The translations under genes and the position numbers were made by a program. The notes beneath the pieces are model-generated. The model was given only the letters and a program-made list of their open reading frames with translations. It did no database searches and was not told where the DNA came from. This document shows, in pieces, positions 54,492 through 63,790 of a stretch of 64,000 nt of DNA (its first letter is position 1; each line of letters starts with the position of its first letter). The stretch spans positions 113,811 to 177,810 of the forward strand of contig SSGX01000009.1 of NCBI GenBank assembly GCA_008017155.1, given 5' to 3'. Source of the stretch: Neisseriales bacterium (GTDB lineage: Bacteria > Pseudomonadota > Gammaproteobacteria > Burkholderiales > UBA11063).

Positions 54492-55243
54492 TGTATTTGG
54501 TTGCGCGTCAAGAGTCGCAGTCATATGAATTAATTGAGTTATTAACTGCTAGTGGTTATCCAGCAACTTGGTTACCATTAATGACAACTAGATTAAATAC
54601 TAATGAATATCATAAACTTATTGCTTTTCTTAATAATTACAATACGATATTTATAACCGCACCAGCAGTTATTGACTATTTGGCAGAAGAAATTCCAAAA
54701 TTATCACTAAATATAAATATCCTAACAACAGGACTGGCTTCTGCCACTAAGATTCGGAAAATCTCTGAAGGTTTAAAAATAGTATATCCTGTTTTTGGTT
54801 CAGGCATTGATGCTATCGAAAAAGAGCAGTTATTTAAAACTTTTAATAATAGCAGAATGCTTATAATTGGTGGCGATACAATTAATTTGAAACTTGAAGC
54901 CTTATTAAATAAACATAATATAGAATTTTATTATAGCAGTATTTATGAGCGAATTAATCTTGCATTAGAAAGTCCTGATATGCTTGATAAATACCTATCT
55001 AATCAAGCAATTACAGGTATAATCATTACTAGTAAGCAGATTGCTGAGTATTTGTTGCAATACATTAGCACGGCTTCTCACATGGAGCGTTTGAAAAAAC
55101 TCTTTATAATTAGTATTCACAAACAGATCACAGAGTATTTGTGTGAAAATGGACTGTCAAATGTGCGGGAAACTGCGAATAGTGACAATTTATCAATCTT
55201 GCAAACCATAAGGGATTTTGAGAATGAGCGAACAGCAAAATAA
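54491..55243 (+). CDS. hemD: Uroporphyrinogen-III synthase
   Basis: Closes and inverts ring D of hydroxymethylbilane. 250 residues, two alpha/beta lobes. The family is poorly conserved; FITAPAVIDYLAEEIP (the FTSxxAV-like motif, about 54-69) and IIITSKQIAEYLLQYI near 176 support it, as does its place between hemC and hemX. Its ATG overlaps the hemC stop by one base. Confidence 0.88.
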   Translation: MYLVARQESQSYELIELLTASGYPATWLPLMTTRLNTNEYHKLIAFLNNYNTIFITAPAVIDYLAEEIPKLSLNINILTTGLASATKIRKISEGLKIVYPVFGSGIDAIEKEQLFKTFNNSRMLIIGGDTINLKLEALLNKHNIEFYYSSIYERINLALESPDMLDKYLSNQAITGIIITSKQIAEYLLQYISTASHMERLKKLFIISIHKQITEYLCENGLSNVRETANSDNLSILQTIRDFENERTAK

Positions 55244-56231
55244 TACTACTCTTGTTTCTGAACCATCACAGATGAAGGTAAAAAAACAACGAACCTCTAA
55301 ACTACCTGCATTGTTGGCACTATTGTCATTAAGTTGTACAGTATATTTAGGTTTTGAGGGGATTTATGGACAGTTTGGTATTCATCAGCAACAGGTAAAT
55401 AATTCTATTACCCAGCAACAAATTTCTACTCTAAGGCAAGAAAATCAAGATTTAAATAAAAAAATTCAAGAGCTAAAAGATACACAAACTAATCTTCATC
55501 AGGAGATTCAGAATGTTACTCCTAATCAGGGAGTGATCGTTGTCAATCAGTTAAGTAATCTTTTAGCAGCAGCTAATCAGAGCCTTATTTTATATCACGA
55601 TATTCCTTCGGCAATTAAGCTAATAAATTATACATTGCAAATAGTTTCTGCGCATAATGAACCACAATACGCAGATATTAAAATTAGTTTGACCAAAGAC
55701 CTTGAGGCGATTCAAGCAATGAATACTTTTGATAATACGGTTGTTGCTGCAAAAATTGAAAATGCCTATCAATTATCGTTAAAATTGGATACAGTTACAA
55801 CGACAACTCCAGATAAGGCAACAGATAAAAGCCGCGCTACTCAATCAAGTGCTTGGGATCGTTTTGTTAGTAATATGAAGAGTACTTTTTTAGGCGCTGT
55901 TAAGGTTGAAACTGCCAATAAAGCTGATACTAATCTAATGCCAAATGAAACGCAGCTAATACATCAACACCTACAGCTGGATATTCTAAATGCTAGGCAG
56001 GCATTTGTTAGCCGTAATCAGACATTATGGCAGCAAAGCCTAAATGATGCAATTGAACTTAGTAGCAAGTATTTTGCTACTAATCAAGATCAGGTTCAGG
56101 AAATACAGATTTTACGTGATTTACTGTCGATAAATCTTGATACTGGTAAAGCTAATCTTGATGCTAGTATGCAATCTTTGATTAAATTACAACAGCTTAT
56201 GCCGACTAATACTGTTGAGTCAGCTAATTAG
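55224..56231 (+). CDS. hemX: HemX, membrane-anchored protein of the haem operon
   Basis: A 335-residue inner-membrane protein with a short cytoplasmic N-terminus, one helix (about 26-46, LPALLALLSLSCTVYLGFEG), a Gln/Lys coiled coil (about 60-100) and a helical periplasmic domain. Although sometimes labelled a methyltransferase, it has no SAM motif. ATG 55224 is used; it overlaps hemD by 20 bases. Confidence 0.85.
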   Translation: MSEQQNNTTLVSEPSQMKVKKQRTSKLPALLALLSLSCTVYLGFEGIYGQFGIHQQQVNNSITQQQISTLRQENQDLNKKIQELKDTQTNLHQEIQNVTPNQGVIVVNQLSNLLAAANQSLILYHDIPSAIKLINYTLQIVSAHNEPQYADIKISLTKDLEAIQAMNTFDNTVVAAKIENAYQLSLKLDTVTTTTPDKATDKSRATQSSAWDRFVSNMKSTFLGAVKVETANKADTNLMPNETQLIHQHLQLDILNARQAFVSRNQTLWQQSLNDAIELSSKYFATNQDQVQEIQILRDLLSINLDTGKANLDASMQSLIKLQQLMPTNTVESAN

Positions 56232-56249
56232 TCAGAAAAGGAATTGGTT

Positions 56250-56966
56250 GTGAAAAAAATAATTTCGTTATTGGCGATTTTTGTTCTGGTTATTATCTTT
56301 GCTACGTTAGGACAACTAGCTAGTGGTAATGTAATTATTTATTTCAATGAATATAAAATTAGCTTTAGCCTTGTTTTTTTTATAGCAGGGTGGTTATTAA
56401 GCCTTATTGTTCTTACATTATCATGGAAAATCGTTAGAGGAACTTTGGCGATTCCATCCTCAATAGCTGTTTTTTTTACTAAACGTAAGCAGTTAAAAAT
56501 AGATAAAATGTTTAATCAGGCATTGATTAATTATTTTGCTGGCAATTATTTAAAGTCATCAAAACTTGCAGCTAGACTTGCAAAGTTGAAAACTACATCA
56601 GAACGTCAGAATTTATTCTTAATGCTAGCAATTGATTCGGCAATAAAATATAATAATATTGCCTTGGTAAATAAATTAATCGACACTATAACTGAATCAG
56701 TTGACTCGGATATTAATTGTGCGCAAAAGATAATTAAAGCTAAAGCAGCTACACTTAATCAACAATACCTTCATGCAATAACCCAGCTTAAAGATGTCCT
56801 TCTGACTGACAGTAAGAATGTTGCGGCATATCAGTTATTATTGGAAAATTATATTTATAATAACGATCAAGAAAATGCCAAAGAATGTATCAACTGGTTA
56901 AAGAAACGTAAGGTTATGCCTTTATTTCTAAATGAATTTTACCAACGCTTTGGAGTACTTAATTAG
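56250..56966 (+). CDS. hemY: HemY, membrane protein of the haem operon
   Basis: A 238-residue protein with two N-terminal helices (about 4-22 and 40-62) and the HemY N-domain signature GNVIIYFNEYKISFSLVFF; tetratricopeptide-like helices follow. It is shorter than E. coli HemY (about 400), so the TPR part is reduced. This is not the oxygen-dependent protoporphyrinogen oxidase of Bacillus. GTG 56250 is preferred because AAGGA lies 8 bases before it. Confidence 0.83.
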   Translation: MKKIISLLAIFVLVIIFATLGQLASGNVIIYFNEYKISFSLVFFIAGWLLSLIVLTLSWKIVRGTLAIPSSIAVFFTKRKQLKIDKMFNQALINYFAGNYLKSSKLAARLAKLKTTSERQNLFLMLAIDSAIKYNNIALVNKLIDTITESVDSDINCAQKIIKAKAATLNQQYLHAITQLKDVLLTDSKNVAAYQLLLENYIYNNDQENAKECINWLKKRKVMPLFLNEFYQRFGVLN

Positions 56967-56982
56967 GATAGATTAACAAGCT

Positions 56983-59550
56983 ATGAAACAAACAAAAACT
57001 AAATTTGCTCGCCGAAATCGGGAAACTATTTTACCTTCTAAACTTGCACAGTTAATTAATGATATTATTGCGATTATTCTTTTTGCAATTTCTTTGATGC
57101 TTTTTCTAGCCTTGGCTACACATTCTCCTAACGATAATGCGTGGTCAAAAACAATAGATTCTCCAGTGGTATATAATAAACTGGGTGTTATTGGGGCTTA
57201 TATTTCGGATATCGTGTTTTATATTTTTGGAATGTCAGCTTGGTGGCTTATTCTAGGTATATTTTACTTAGGCTGTTTTAAAATAAGCCGTAAGAAATTT
57301 AATACTGGAAATTGGACAAATATATATCAGATTGTTAGTTTTATCTTTCTAGTAGCGGCTTCATCTGTTTTTGAATATATTACTTTTTATGGACAGCCCA
57401 CTACTTTGCCAGATGGTATGGGTGGTAGTTTTGGTGGGTTTCTTTTTAGTATTGCGTATCATTTTGTTGGTGAAGTCGGAGTAGCAGTAATTAGTCTACT
57501 AGTAATGATTACAGCATTTTCTTTTGCTTTTGCGATTTCTTGGGTTACTATCGCAGAAAGAATCGGTGCTGGGCTTGAATACGTCTATCTTGGCTTAGCT
57601 GGTTTGGTAGAACGAAAAGAGGAGGAAATGTACGAAGAACCTCATGAAGTAACAGAAAAGAAAAGCTTTTTGGGCTTTAAACGAAAAACGAAAATTGATG
57701 AAGATACTGAAGTTGAACCAGAATTTACTCATAAACTAGTTGATTATGAGGAAGCTATTGAAGAAAAAGCGAATAAGTCTAGCAGTAAGTTTAGATTTCT
57801 TAAAGAGCAAAAAGACGAAGAACTCTCTATTGACGAGGAAATATATAATAATAGTATTGATGAGGATGAGATAGAAGAGTTTGTAGCCCACCAGCCAAAA
57901 CATCAGGAAGCGGCTAGTGATCTTGATTTTCTTGCAAGACTTGATAATGTGGCAAGCGAAAAACCAGCTTCAATTAATAATGAAGAAATTATACCTAAGC
58001 CATTAGCTAAAAAACCAGTAATAGTACCGAAATTACATAGTGTTGATCTACTTGCTGAATCTGGTAAAAAGCAGCTACCAGCTACAATGTTACTTAATTT
58101 ACCTAAGCAACAAGCAGAGACGGTTTCTCCAGAGACAATTGAGTATGTATCAAATACAATAGAAAATACCTTAGCCGAATTTGGTGTTGAAGTTAAAATT
58201 ACCAATGTGGAAAGTGGACCTGTAATTACTCGTTATGAGCTAATTCCACCTAAAGGTGTACGTGGTGACAAAATTACTGGCTTAGCTAAAGAAATTGCTC
58301 GTTCTTTAGCATTACCAAATGTGCGTGTTGTTGAAACAATTCCGGGTAAAAACTCGATGGGTATTGAAGTACCAAATTTCAAACGCCAAGTCATTTATCT
58401 TAAAGAAATTTTTGATTCAGGAGTTTATCGCAATAATAGTAGTCTTCTTACTTTAGCATTGGGTAAGGATATTGCTGGAGATGTGATTGTTACTGATTTA
58501 GCTAAGATGCCACACTTATTGGTTGCCGGAACTACTGGTTCAGGTAAATCGGTTGCGGTTAATGGGATGATTTTATCGATTCTTTTTAACGCCACGCCTG
58601 ATGAAGTTAAATTTATCATGATTGATCCAAAGATGGTAGAGCTTTCATTTTATCAGGACATACCTCACTTATTGGCTCCAGTCGTGACAGATATGTCTCA
58701 GGCAGCAAATGCGCTAAAATGGACGGTTGGTGAGATGGAGCAGCGTTACCGGATTATGGCAAAAATTGGTACTAAAAATATCGTGACCTTTAATCAAAAA
58801 GTTGAGGCTGCTATTAGTCAGGGTTCTCCGATAAATAATCCACTGAGTATTGATCCTTCTAATCCAGAGCCTTTATCAAAATGGCCATATATTGTGGTAA
58901 TTATTGATGAATTGGCTGATTTAATGATGGTTGCGGGTAAGAAAATTGAACAGTATATCGCGCGTATTGCCCAGAAAGCTCGCGCGGTCGGGATTCATCT
59001 GATAGTTGCAACCCAACGACCTTCGGTAGATGTTATTACTGGCTTGATTAAAGCCAATATTCCTGCACGGGTTTCATTTCAAGTTTCAAGCAAGATTGAT
59101 TCTCGGACTATTTTAGATCAGATGGGAGCTGAGACATTACTCGGGCAGGGGGATATGCTTTTCCTAAATCCTGGTTCGGGAGTTCCGCGCCGGATACATG
59201 GTGCTTTTGTTAATGATGATGAATTACATAAAGTAGTTGAATTTTTAAAAAGCCAAGGTGCTCCCGACTATAATGATGATATTCTGACTGGTGCATCTGA
59301 GGTAACTATTCCTGGTTTTGAGGAGGACTCTGGTGCTGAAGGTGGTAGCAATATTGAGAAGGATAGCGTTTTTGATGAAGCCGTCAAATTTATACTAGCT
59401 TCTAAGCGTTGTTCAATCAGTTCTCTACAAACTCAGTTTGGGATTGGCTATAATAAAGCTGCTCGAATAATGAGTCATCTTGAGAAAATTGGCATGGTTC
59501 GGCGTAACGAACGTGGTGGTTTCGAACTATTAAACCAACCTTCAATGTAA
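56983..59550 (+). CDS. ftsK: DNA translocase FtsK
   Basis: Septal DNA pump that clears chromosome ends and activates XerCD recombination. 855 residues: basic N-terminus, four to five membrane helices (about 25-200), acidic low-complexity linker (about 205-330), RecA-like motor with Walker [10 protein letters not shown] near 510-518 and Walker [11 protein letters not shown] near 644-653, and a C-terminal gamma winged helix (about 790-855; [19 protein letters not shown]) that reads KOPS. The linker is short compared with E. coli FtsK. Confidence 0.96.
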   Translation: MKQTKTKFARRNRETILPSKLAQLINDIIAIILFAISLMLFLALATHSPNDNAWSKTIDSPVVYNKLGVIGAYISDIVFYIFGMSAWWLILGIFYLGCFKISRKKFNTGNWTNIYQIVSFIFLVAASSVFEYITFYGQPTTLPDGMGGSFGGFLFSIAYHFVGEVGVAVISLLVMITAFSFAFAISWVTIAERIGAGLEYVYLGLAGLVERKEEEMYEEPHEVTEKKSFLGFKRKTKIDEDTEVEPEFTHKLVDYEEAIEEKANKSSSKFRFLKEQKDEELSIDEEIYNNSIDEDEIEEFVAHQPKHQEAASDLDFLARLDNVASEKPASINNEEIIPKPLAKKPVIVPKLHSVDLLAESGKKQLPATMLLNLPKQQAETVSPETIEYVSNTIENTLAEFGVEVKITNVESGPVITRYELIPPKGVRGDKITGLAKEIARSLALPNVRVVETIPGKNSMGIEVPNFKRQVIYLKEIFDSGVYRNNSSLLTLALGKDIAGDVIVTDLAKMPHLLVAGTTGSGKSVAVNGMILSILFNATPDEVKFIMIDPKMVELSFYQDIPHLLAPVVTDMSQAANALKWTVGEMEQRYRIMAKIGTKNIVTFNQKVEAAISQGSPINNPLSIDPSNPEPLSKWPYIVVIIDELADLMMVAGKKIEQYIARIAQKARAVGIHLIVATQRPSVDVITGLIKANIPARVSFQVSSKIDSRTILDQMGAETLLGQGDMLFLNPGSGVPRRIHGAFVNDDELHKVVEFLKSQGAPDYNDDILTGASEVTIPGFEEDSGAEGGSNIEKDSVFDEAVKFILASKRCSISSLQTQFGIGYNKAARIMSHLEKIGMVRRNERGGFELLNQPSM

Positions 59551-59558
59551 TAATAGAA

Positions 59559-59693
59559 CTCTTTCATAACCCATTATTTTGCTCTTAGATTAGGAGTAAA
59601 GACTTTGAGAAACGGAATGTACACGTAAGTACATGAGTATTACAGAAATCTTTATGACAACGTATAAGATTAAAGAAGCAGGTTAGGAAAGAG
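59559..59693. repeat. 135-bp imperfect palindrome behind ftsK
   Basis: CTCTTTCATAACC (59559-59571) is matched by GGTTAGGAAAGAG (59681-59693; one mismatch), and the centre contains GTAC-ACGTAA-GTAC. Intermediate segments are also partly complementary. The 276-base gap between ftsK and polA holds no gene. It resembles a small inverted-repeat (MITE/REP-type) element. Confidence 0.45.
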
Positions 59694-59826
59694 GTCTAAT
59701 AAATATCTTAAGTTAATAATGATACTCTGGTTCTTTAGTCCTATAAAATGAAGAACATCAATGTTAATATAATTTATAATCATCTAAGAATTTTGACTAA
59801 CCGATAGAAACTAAGGATTCGGGCTT

Positions 59827-62571
59827 ATGAATAAAACTATGTTGCTAATTGACGGTTCATCATTTATTTTTCGTGCATTTTATGCAGTTAAAAATCTGTC
59901 TTCACCATCAGGTATTCCAACTAATGCAACTTATGGCGTAATTAATATGCTAAAGCAGATGGAGAAAAAGTATCCAACTGCTCATTGGGTATGTGTTTTT
60001 GATGCGAAAGGTAAAACTTTTCGCGATGACATTTATCCTGAATATAAAGCAACTCGTCGTGAAACTCCAGCTGAGTTAGTGACCCAAATTCCATATATTC
60101 ATGACATTATTGAAAAGCTAGGTATCCCAGTAATTGTTGAAGATGGTGTAGAAGCCGATGATGTGATTGCGACGATTGCTAAGAAATATGCGCGTGAAGG
60201 GTATGGTATTCTAATTGCGACTGGTGACAAAGATTTCGCTCAAGTAGTTGATGATAAAATAACTCTTGTAAATACTATGACTGGAGAAATACTTGATGTT
60301 GCTGGTGTAGAAGCAAAATTTGGTGTAAGACCAGATCAGATAATTGACTATCTTTCATTGATTGGTGATACCGTTGATAATGTGCCAGGAGTTCATAAGT
60401 GTGGACCCAAAACAGCACAGAAATGGCTTAATGAGTTTGGTTCCATCGATGCCCTTATTGCCAATCAAGATAAATTAACAGGTGCTGTAGGAGATAATTT
60501 TAGAAATACAATTGACTGGCTACCAACGGCAAAACGTTTGATTACCATTGATGATCGAGTTGATGTAAAGCATGTTGATATTAATAATCTCACCAACCTT
60601 ACACGAAAAGAACCTAGACACCACGAACTCATTCCCATCTTTCGCGAATTAAATTTTAGAACTTGGCTTAAAGAAAGTGAATTTGCATTAACTAATAACC
60701 TTCAAGGCGAACTTATTGGTAGTACGACGGATAACTTATCAAATAAGCAAGAATTTAAGTCAAAGACTTTGCATGTTTTTAATAGAGCAGGGGGTATTAG
60801 CGAATTAATTCAGAAGATTATAAGTGATAATAGACTTACCAGTTATAGTTTAATTACTTCTGATTATACAGATATTTTATCGCAGCTAATGGCGGTGATA
60901 ATTACTGATGATGAAAATATTTATCTTCTTGAATTAGCAACAGAGAATAATCAAAATAATGAATTATTTCTATCTGATCCTACTGATTTTAGCTCCTTGC
61001 TACTTCCTTATTTTATGGCAGACTGTCCTAAAATATGCATAAACCTTAAAAATAATCTGAAAACTTTAGCCCGACATCTTGATCATATTAATGGTATTGA
61101 TGGAGACATTGCACTTGCCAGTTACATTCGTGAATCACAACAAAACCAATCATTGTCTGCAATACTTGAACGCTACGGTCAGACTCAGGGAAGTATCGAT
61201 GGCTTTGAAACAGTTTGTGGCAAAGGCGCTAAACGTCTTTTGTGGCATGAGCTTGATTCTACGCAAAAAAATCATTTGGCTAAATCATTGAATGAAGAGT
61301 TATTGTCAGCATACTCCGCAATTATTCAAGAGATGGATAGTAAAGAACAGGATTTGTACAGAAATATAGAGTTACCCTTGAGTATTATTCTTGATAAAAT
61401 TGAAAAGGCTGGAATGAAGATTGATTTGACCGCCTTTCAATTATTAAAGGGAGAATTACAGCAAAAAATTCGTTCACTTGAAGAGTTGGTTTTTCAGGAA
61501 GCAGGGTGTGTTTTTAATCTTAATTCACCAAAACAGCTGCAAGACGTACTTTTTAATCAGTTAAAACTACCTACTGATGGTATCAAAAGTAATACAACTG
61601 GTTATTCTACCGATGAGGAGTCTTTGAGTATTTTGGCGGATCAGGGGATTGGAATCGCAAATCTGATACTTGAATTTCGCACATTAAGTAAACTACTTAA
61701 TACCTATGTTGATAAATTACCTCAAGCTGCGGATAGTCATGAACGGCTTCATACTACACTTGAGCAGACTGTTGTTGCTTCTGGGCGCTTATCTTCAAAA
61801 GATCCTAACCTACAAAATATTCCTGTACGGACTGAGTATGGACAAAAAATCCGTAAATGCTTTATAGCTGAATCAGGACATCAGCTAGTCTGTGCTGATT
61901 ATTCCCAAATTGAATTAAGAATACTTGCGCATATAAGTAATGATGCAAATTTGATTGATGCTTTTAATAAACGCTATGATATTCATCTGGCAACAGCGAG
62001 TCAAATTTTTCATAAACCACAGTCAGAAGTTACCCGTGATGAAAGAAGTTATGCCAAATCGATAAATTTTGGTTTAATTTATGGTAAATCAGTATTTGGT
62101 TTGGCAAAAGAATTAAAAATTGAGCGAAGCGCTGCTAAACTTTATATTGATAATTATTTTGCCAAGTACCCACAGGTAAAAGGTTTTATGGATAGGATAA
62201 AAAAAGATGCTCATCGCGACGGCTATGTTTCCACGATTTATGGACGAAAAATTTATCTGGCAAATATAAATAGTAGCAACAAAATATTGAGCCAAGCTGA
62301 AGAACGGCTGGCATTAAATGCACCCATGCAGGGTAGTGCTGCAGATATTATAAAGATTGCAATGTTAAATGTTGATAAGTGGTTACAAGAAAAAAAATTA
62401 CATTCAAGAATGATTATGCAAGTTCATGATGAATTAATCTTGCAGGTTCCTGATAATGAAGTTTCTATTGTTCTTGAGAATCTAGCTCAGCTTATGATTG
62501 AGGGTGTCAATCTTAATGTACCACTCGAGGTTGACGTTAAAGCTGCAAGTAATTGGTCTGCAGCACATTAA
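59827..62571 (+). CDS. polA: DNA polymerase I
   Basis: A 914-residue repair and Okazaki-fragment polymerase. The 5' nuclease domain (about 1-290) keeps its aspartates (LIDGSSFIFRAFYA, EADDVIAT, ATGDKDFAQ). The 3'-5' exonuclease domain (about 310-515) lacks the expected DxE, NxxxD and YxxxD motifs, so proofreading is probably lost. The polymerase domain (about 520-914) has motif A DYSQIELRI, motif B RSYAKSINFGLIYG and motif C QVHDELIL. Single gene. Confidence 0.96.
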   Translation: MNKTMLLIDGSSFIFRAFYAVKNLSSPSGIPTNATYGVINMLKQMEKKYPTAHWVCVFDAKGKTFRDDIYPEYKATRRETPAELVTQIPYIHDIIEKLGIPVIVEDGVEADDVIATIAKKYAREGYGILIATGDKDFAQVVDDKITLVNTMTGEILDVAGVEAKFGVRPDQIIDYLSLIGDTVDNVPGVHKCGPKTAQKWLNEFGSIDALIANQDKLTGAVGDNFRNTIDWLPTAKRLITIDDRVDVKHVDINNLTNLTRKEPRHHELIPIFRELNFRTWLKESEFALTNNLQGELIGSTTDNLSNKQEFKSKTLHVFNRAGGISELIQKIISDNRLTSYSLITSDYTDILSQLMAVIITDDENIYLLELATENNQNNELFLSDPTDFSSLLLPYFMADCPKICINLKNNLKTLARHLDHINGIDGDIALASYIRESQQNQSLSAILERYGQTQGSIDGFETVCGKGAKRLLWHELDSTQKNHLAKSLNEELLSAYSAIIQEMDSKEQDLYRNIELPLSIILDKIEKAGMKIDLTAFQLLKGELQQKIRSLEELVFQEAGCVFNLNSPKQLQDVLFNQLKLPTDGIKSNTTGYSTDEESLSILADQGIGIANLILEFRTLSKLLNTYVDKLPQAADSHERLHTTLEQTVVASGRLSSKDPNLQNIPVRTEYGQKIRKCFIAESGHQLVCADYSQIELRILAHISNDANLIDAFNKRYDIHLATASQIFHKPQSEVTRDERSYAKSINFGLIYGKSVFGLAKELKIERSAAKLYIDNYFAKYPQVKGFMDRIKKDAHRDGYVSTIYGRKIYLANINSSNKILSQAEERLALNAPMQGSAADIIKIAMLNVDKWLQEKKLHSRMIMQVHDELILQVPDNEVSIVLENLAQLMIEGVNLNVPLEVDVKAASNWSAAH

Positions 62572-62618
62572 TTAGTTCTAAATTAGAGCCATGCTCAGTA
62601 AAAAAAAATTATTGTGCG

Positions 62619-62647
62619 TTGCAAAAGAATCCTAACGGTGTTATAAT
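62619..62647 (+). promoter_or_regulatory. Promoter of the 56-residue gene
   Basis: TTGCAA (62619-62624), 17 bases, TATAAT (62642-62647). The transcript would begin near 62654 and have a leader of about 130 bases. Confidence 0.75.
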
Positions 62648-62653
62648 TATTTC

Positions 62654-62782
62654 TTAAATGTAAATATAAAGCTGGAATAGCTTGTTACATTTAGATGTGG
62701 GTTTTATTTGGCTAGCAAAGCCTAATCATTGGGCGAGTTAGACTTGAATGAAAAATATAGAAATTAATATCCGGAGGACACA
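62654..62782 (+). ncRNA. Structured leader RNA, unassigned
   Basis: Between the promoter and the small gene lie nested hairpins. AAATGTAA pairs with TTACATTT, enclosing AAGCT-GGAAT-AGCTT. Then GGCT-AGCAA-AGCC. This is more structure than a plain leader needs and may be a riboswitch, attenuator or small RNA; I cannot assign a class. Confidence 0.4.
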
Positions 62783-62953
62783 ATGTCACTTATAAAACAA
62801 TTATTAAATAGTAAGGTATTGCAATCGTTTATTTCATCAAAAACTGATGAACATAAATATAAAAAAACTTTTGCTCAGTTATGGAAAGACTATTGTCATG
62901 CTAGACAGCTATCTGTGGATGCGTATTGCTGGGGTACTCCTAGTAAGAAATAA
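62783..62953 (+). CDS. Small protein of 56 residues
   Basis: ATG 62783 is preceded by an excellent Shine-Dalgarno (CCGGAGGACACA). The product reads MSLIKQLLNSKVLQSFISSK, a charged middle (TDEHKYKKTFAQLWKDY) and a C-terminal CHARQLSVDAYCWGTPSKK with two cysteines. No family is recognised. The strong promoter, ribosome site and following terminator make it a likely real gene. It is below common length cut-offs. Confidence 0.7.
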   Translation: MSLIKQLLNSKVLQSFISSKTDEHKYKKTFAQLWKDYCHARQLSVDAYCWGTPSKK

Positions 62954-63038
62954 TTAACATAGTTTCGTTTTTTTCAGTCTTCTAAAATTCTAAAAAGTAT
63001 TTACTAATTAGGAAATTTAAAAAAGCGAATTAGTGTAT

Positions 63039-63079
63039 AAAAAGGTAACAGCTCACATTTTGTGAGCTGTTACCTTTTT
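63039..63079 (+). terminator. Long perfect terminator
   Basis: A 19-bp stem (AAAAAGGTAACAGCTCACA with its exact complement) around a short loop and ending in T5, about 85 bases behind the small gene. The rest of the gap to 63199 holds nothing else I can see. Confidence 0.9.
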
Positions 63080-63199
63080 GTTATTACTATCCATTAACAC
63101 AAATTACTATTCTATTGATTTTTTTATGCTTTAATCCTTTTAGGATATGACAAATAAGCAAAGCCTATGCTAAAATAAAAAAAATAGCAAAGGATTCAA

Positions 63200-63790
63200 A
63201 TGAAAAAAAATCACTATATTACAATTTTAGCAAGTGTTTTGCTGTCATCATGTAACTCAGGAACTAATACACAAAATACTATTTCAGTTAATACTAGTCC
63301 GCTTGCCGAATATAAAGCGCAGCTAAAGTACACAGATTCAATCAGTAATAATATAGGATTAAGAAATCCTGCTGCTACACGTCAGCAATCATTTGTGTCT
63401 CCGACGGGAGGCATAACACTTAATTCCATACGTGTTACGCTTTTTAATTCAACAAACTGTAGCTATGGTACAGAATCACAAGTAGTAACAATGAATGGTG
63501 GAGGGGGCGTGTTATTTCCAGCTGGAACTTATACATCAACAGCAGCATCAAATTTATCTTTAGCCTCACGCTTTAGTGGAGAATCAACAGCTGCATTTGC
63601 TGCCTCTTCAGTTCGTTTTGACTATGGTTATAACGCAGTAGGGGATCAAGAGTCAGGTTGGGTATCAGCAGAGTGTATTGAAAGTGGAATAGGTAATTTT
63701 GATCCTCACCCACCAGAGGTTTGTACTAATAATCAACCATGTGGATTTAATCTCTTTGGGTTTAATTCCTCGCAGCTTGCTGCGACTTAG
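63200..63790 (+). pseudogene. Lipoprotein truncated by an IS200/IS605-type insertion
   Basis: The 196 codons begin with a lipoprotein signal (lipobox LLSSC, C18) followed by NSGTNTQN, like the chitinase start (SCNSGTGQ). The mature part has NFGY-like FDYGYNA and then CTNNQPCGFNL, the same Cys-x4-PC opening as the chitinase Ig-like repeats, and then breaks off. The last codons (SSQLAAT, stop) are read from the hairpin at 63771-63784 that forms the left end of the insertion. The original protein was therefore probably longer. Function unknown; likely a surface or carbohydrate-related lipoprotein. Confidence 0.65.

Noticed and set aside
56250..56966. HemY as protoporphyrinogen oxidase
   Set aside because: There is no FAD-binding motif; two membrane helices and the HemY_N signature identify the proteobacterial HemY.
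8460..60000. tRNA or rRNA genes
   Set aside because: I looked for cloverleaf arms (GGTTCGA-type) in the gaps and found none convincing; a tRNAscan-SE run would be decisive.
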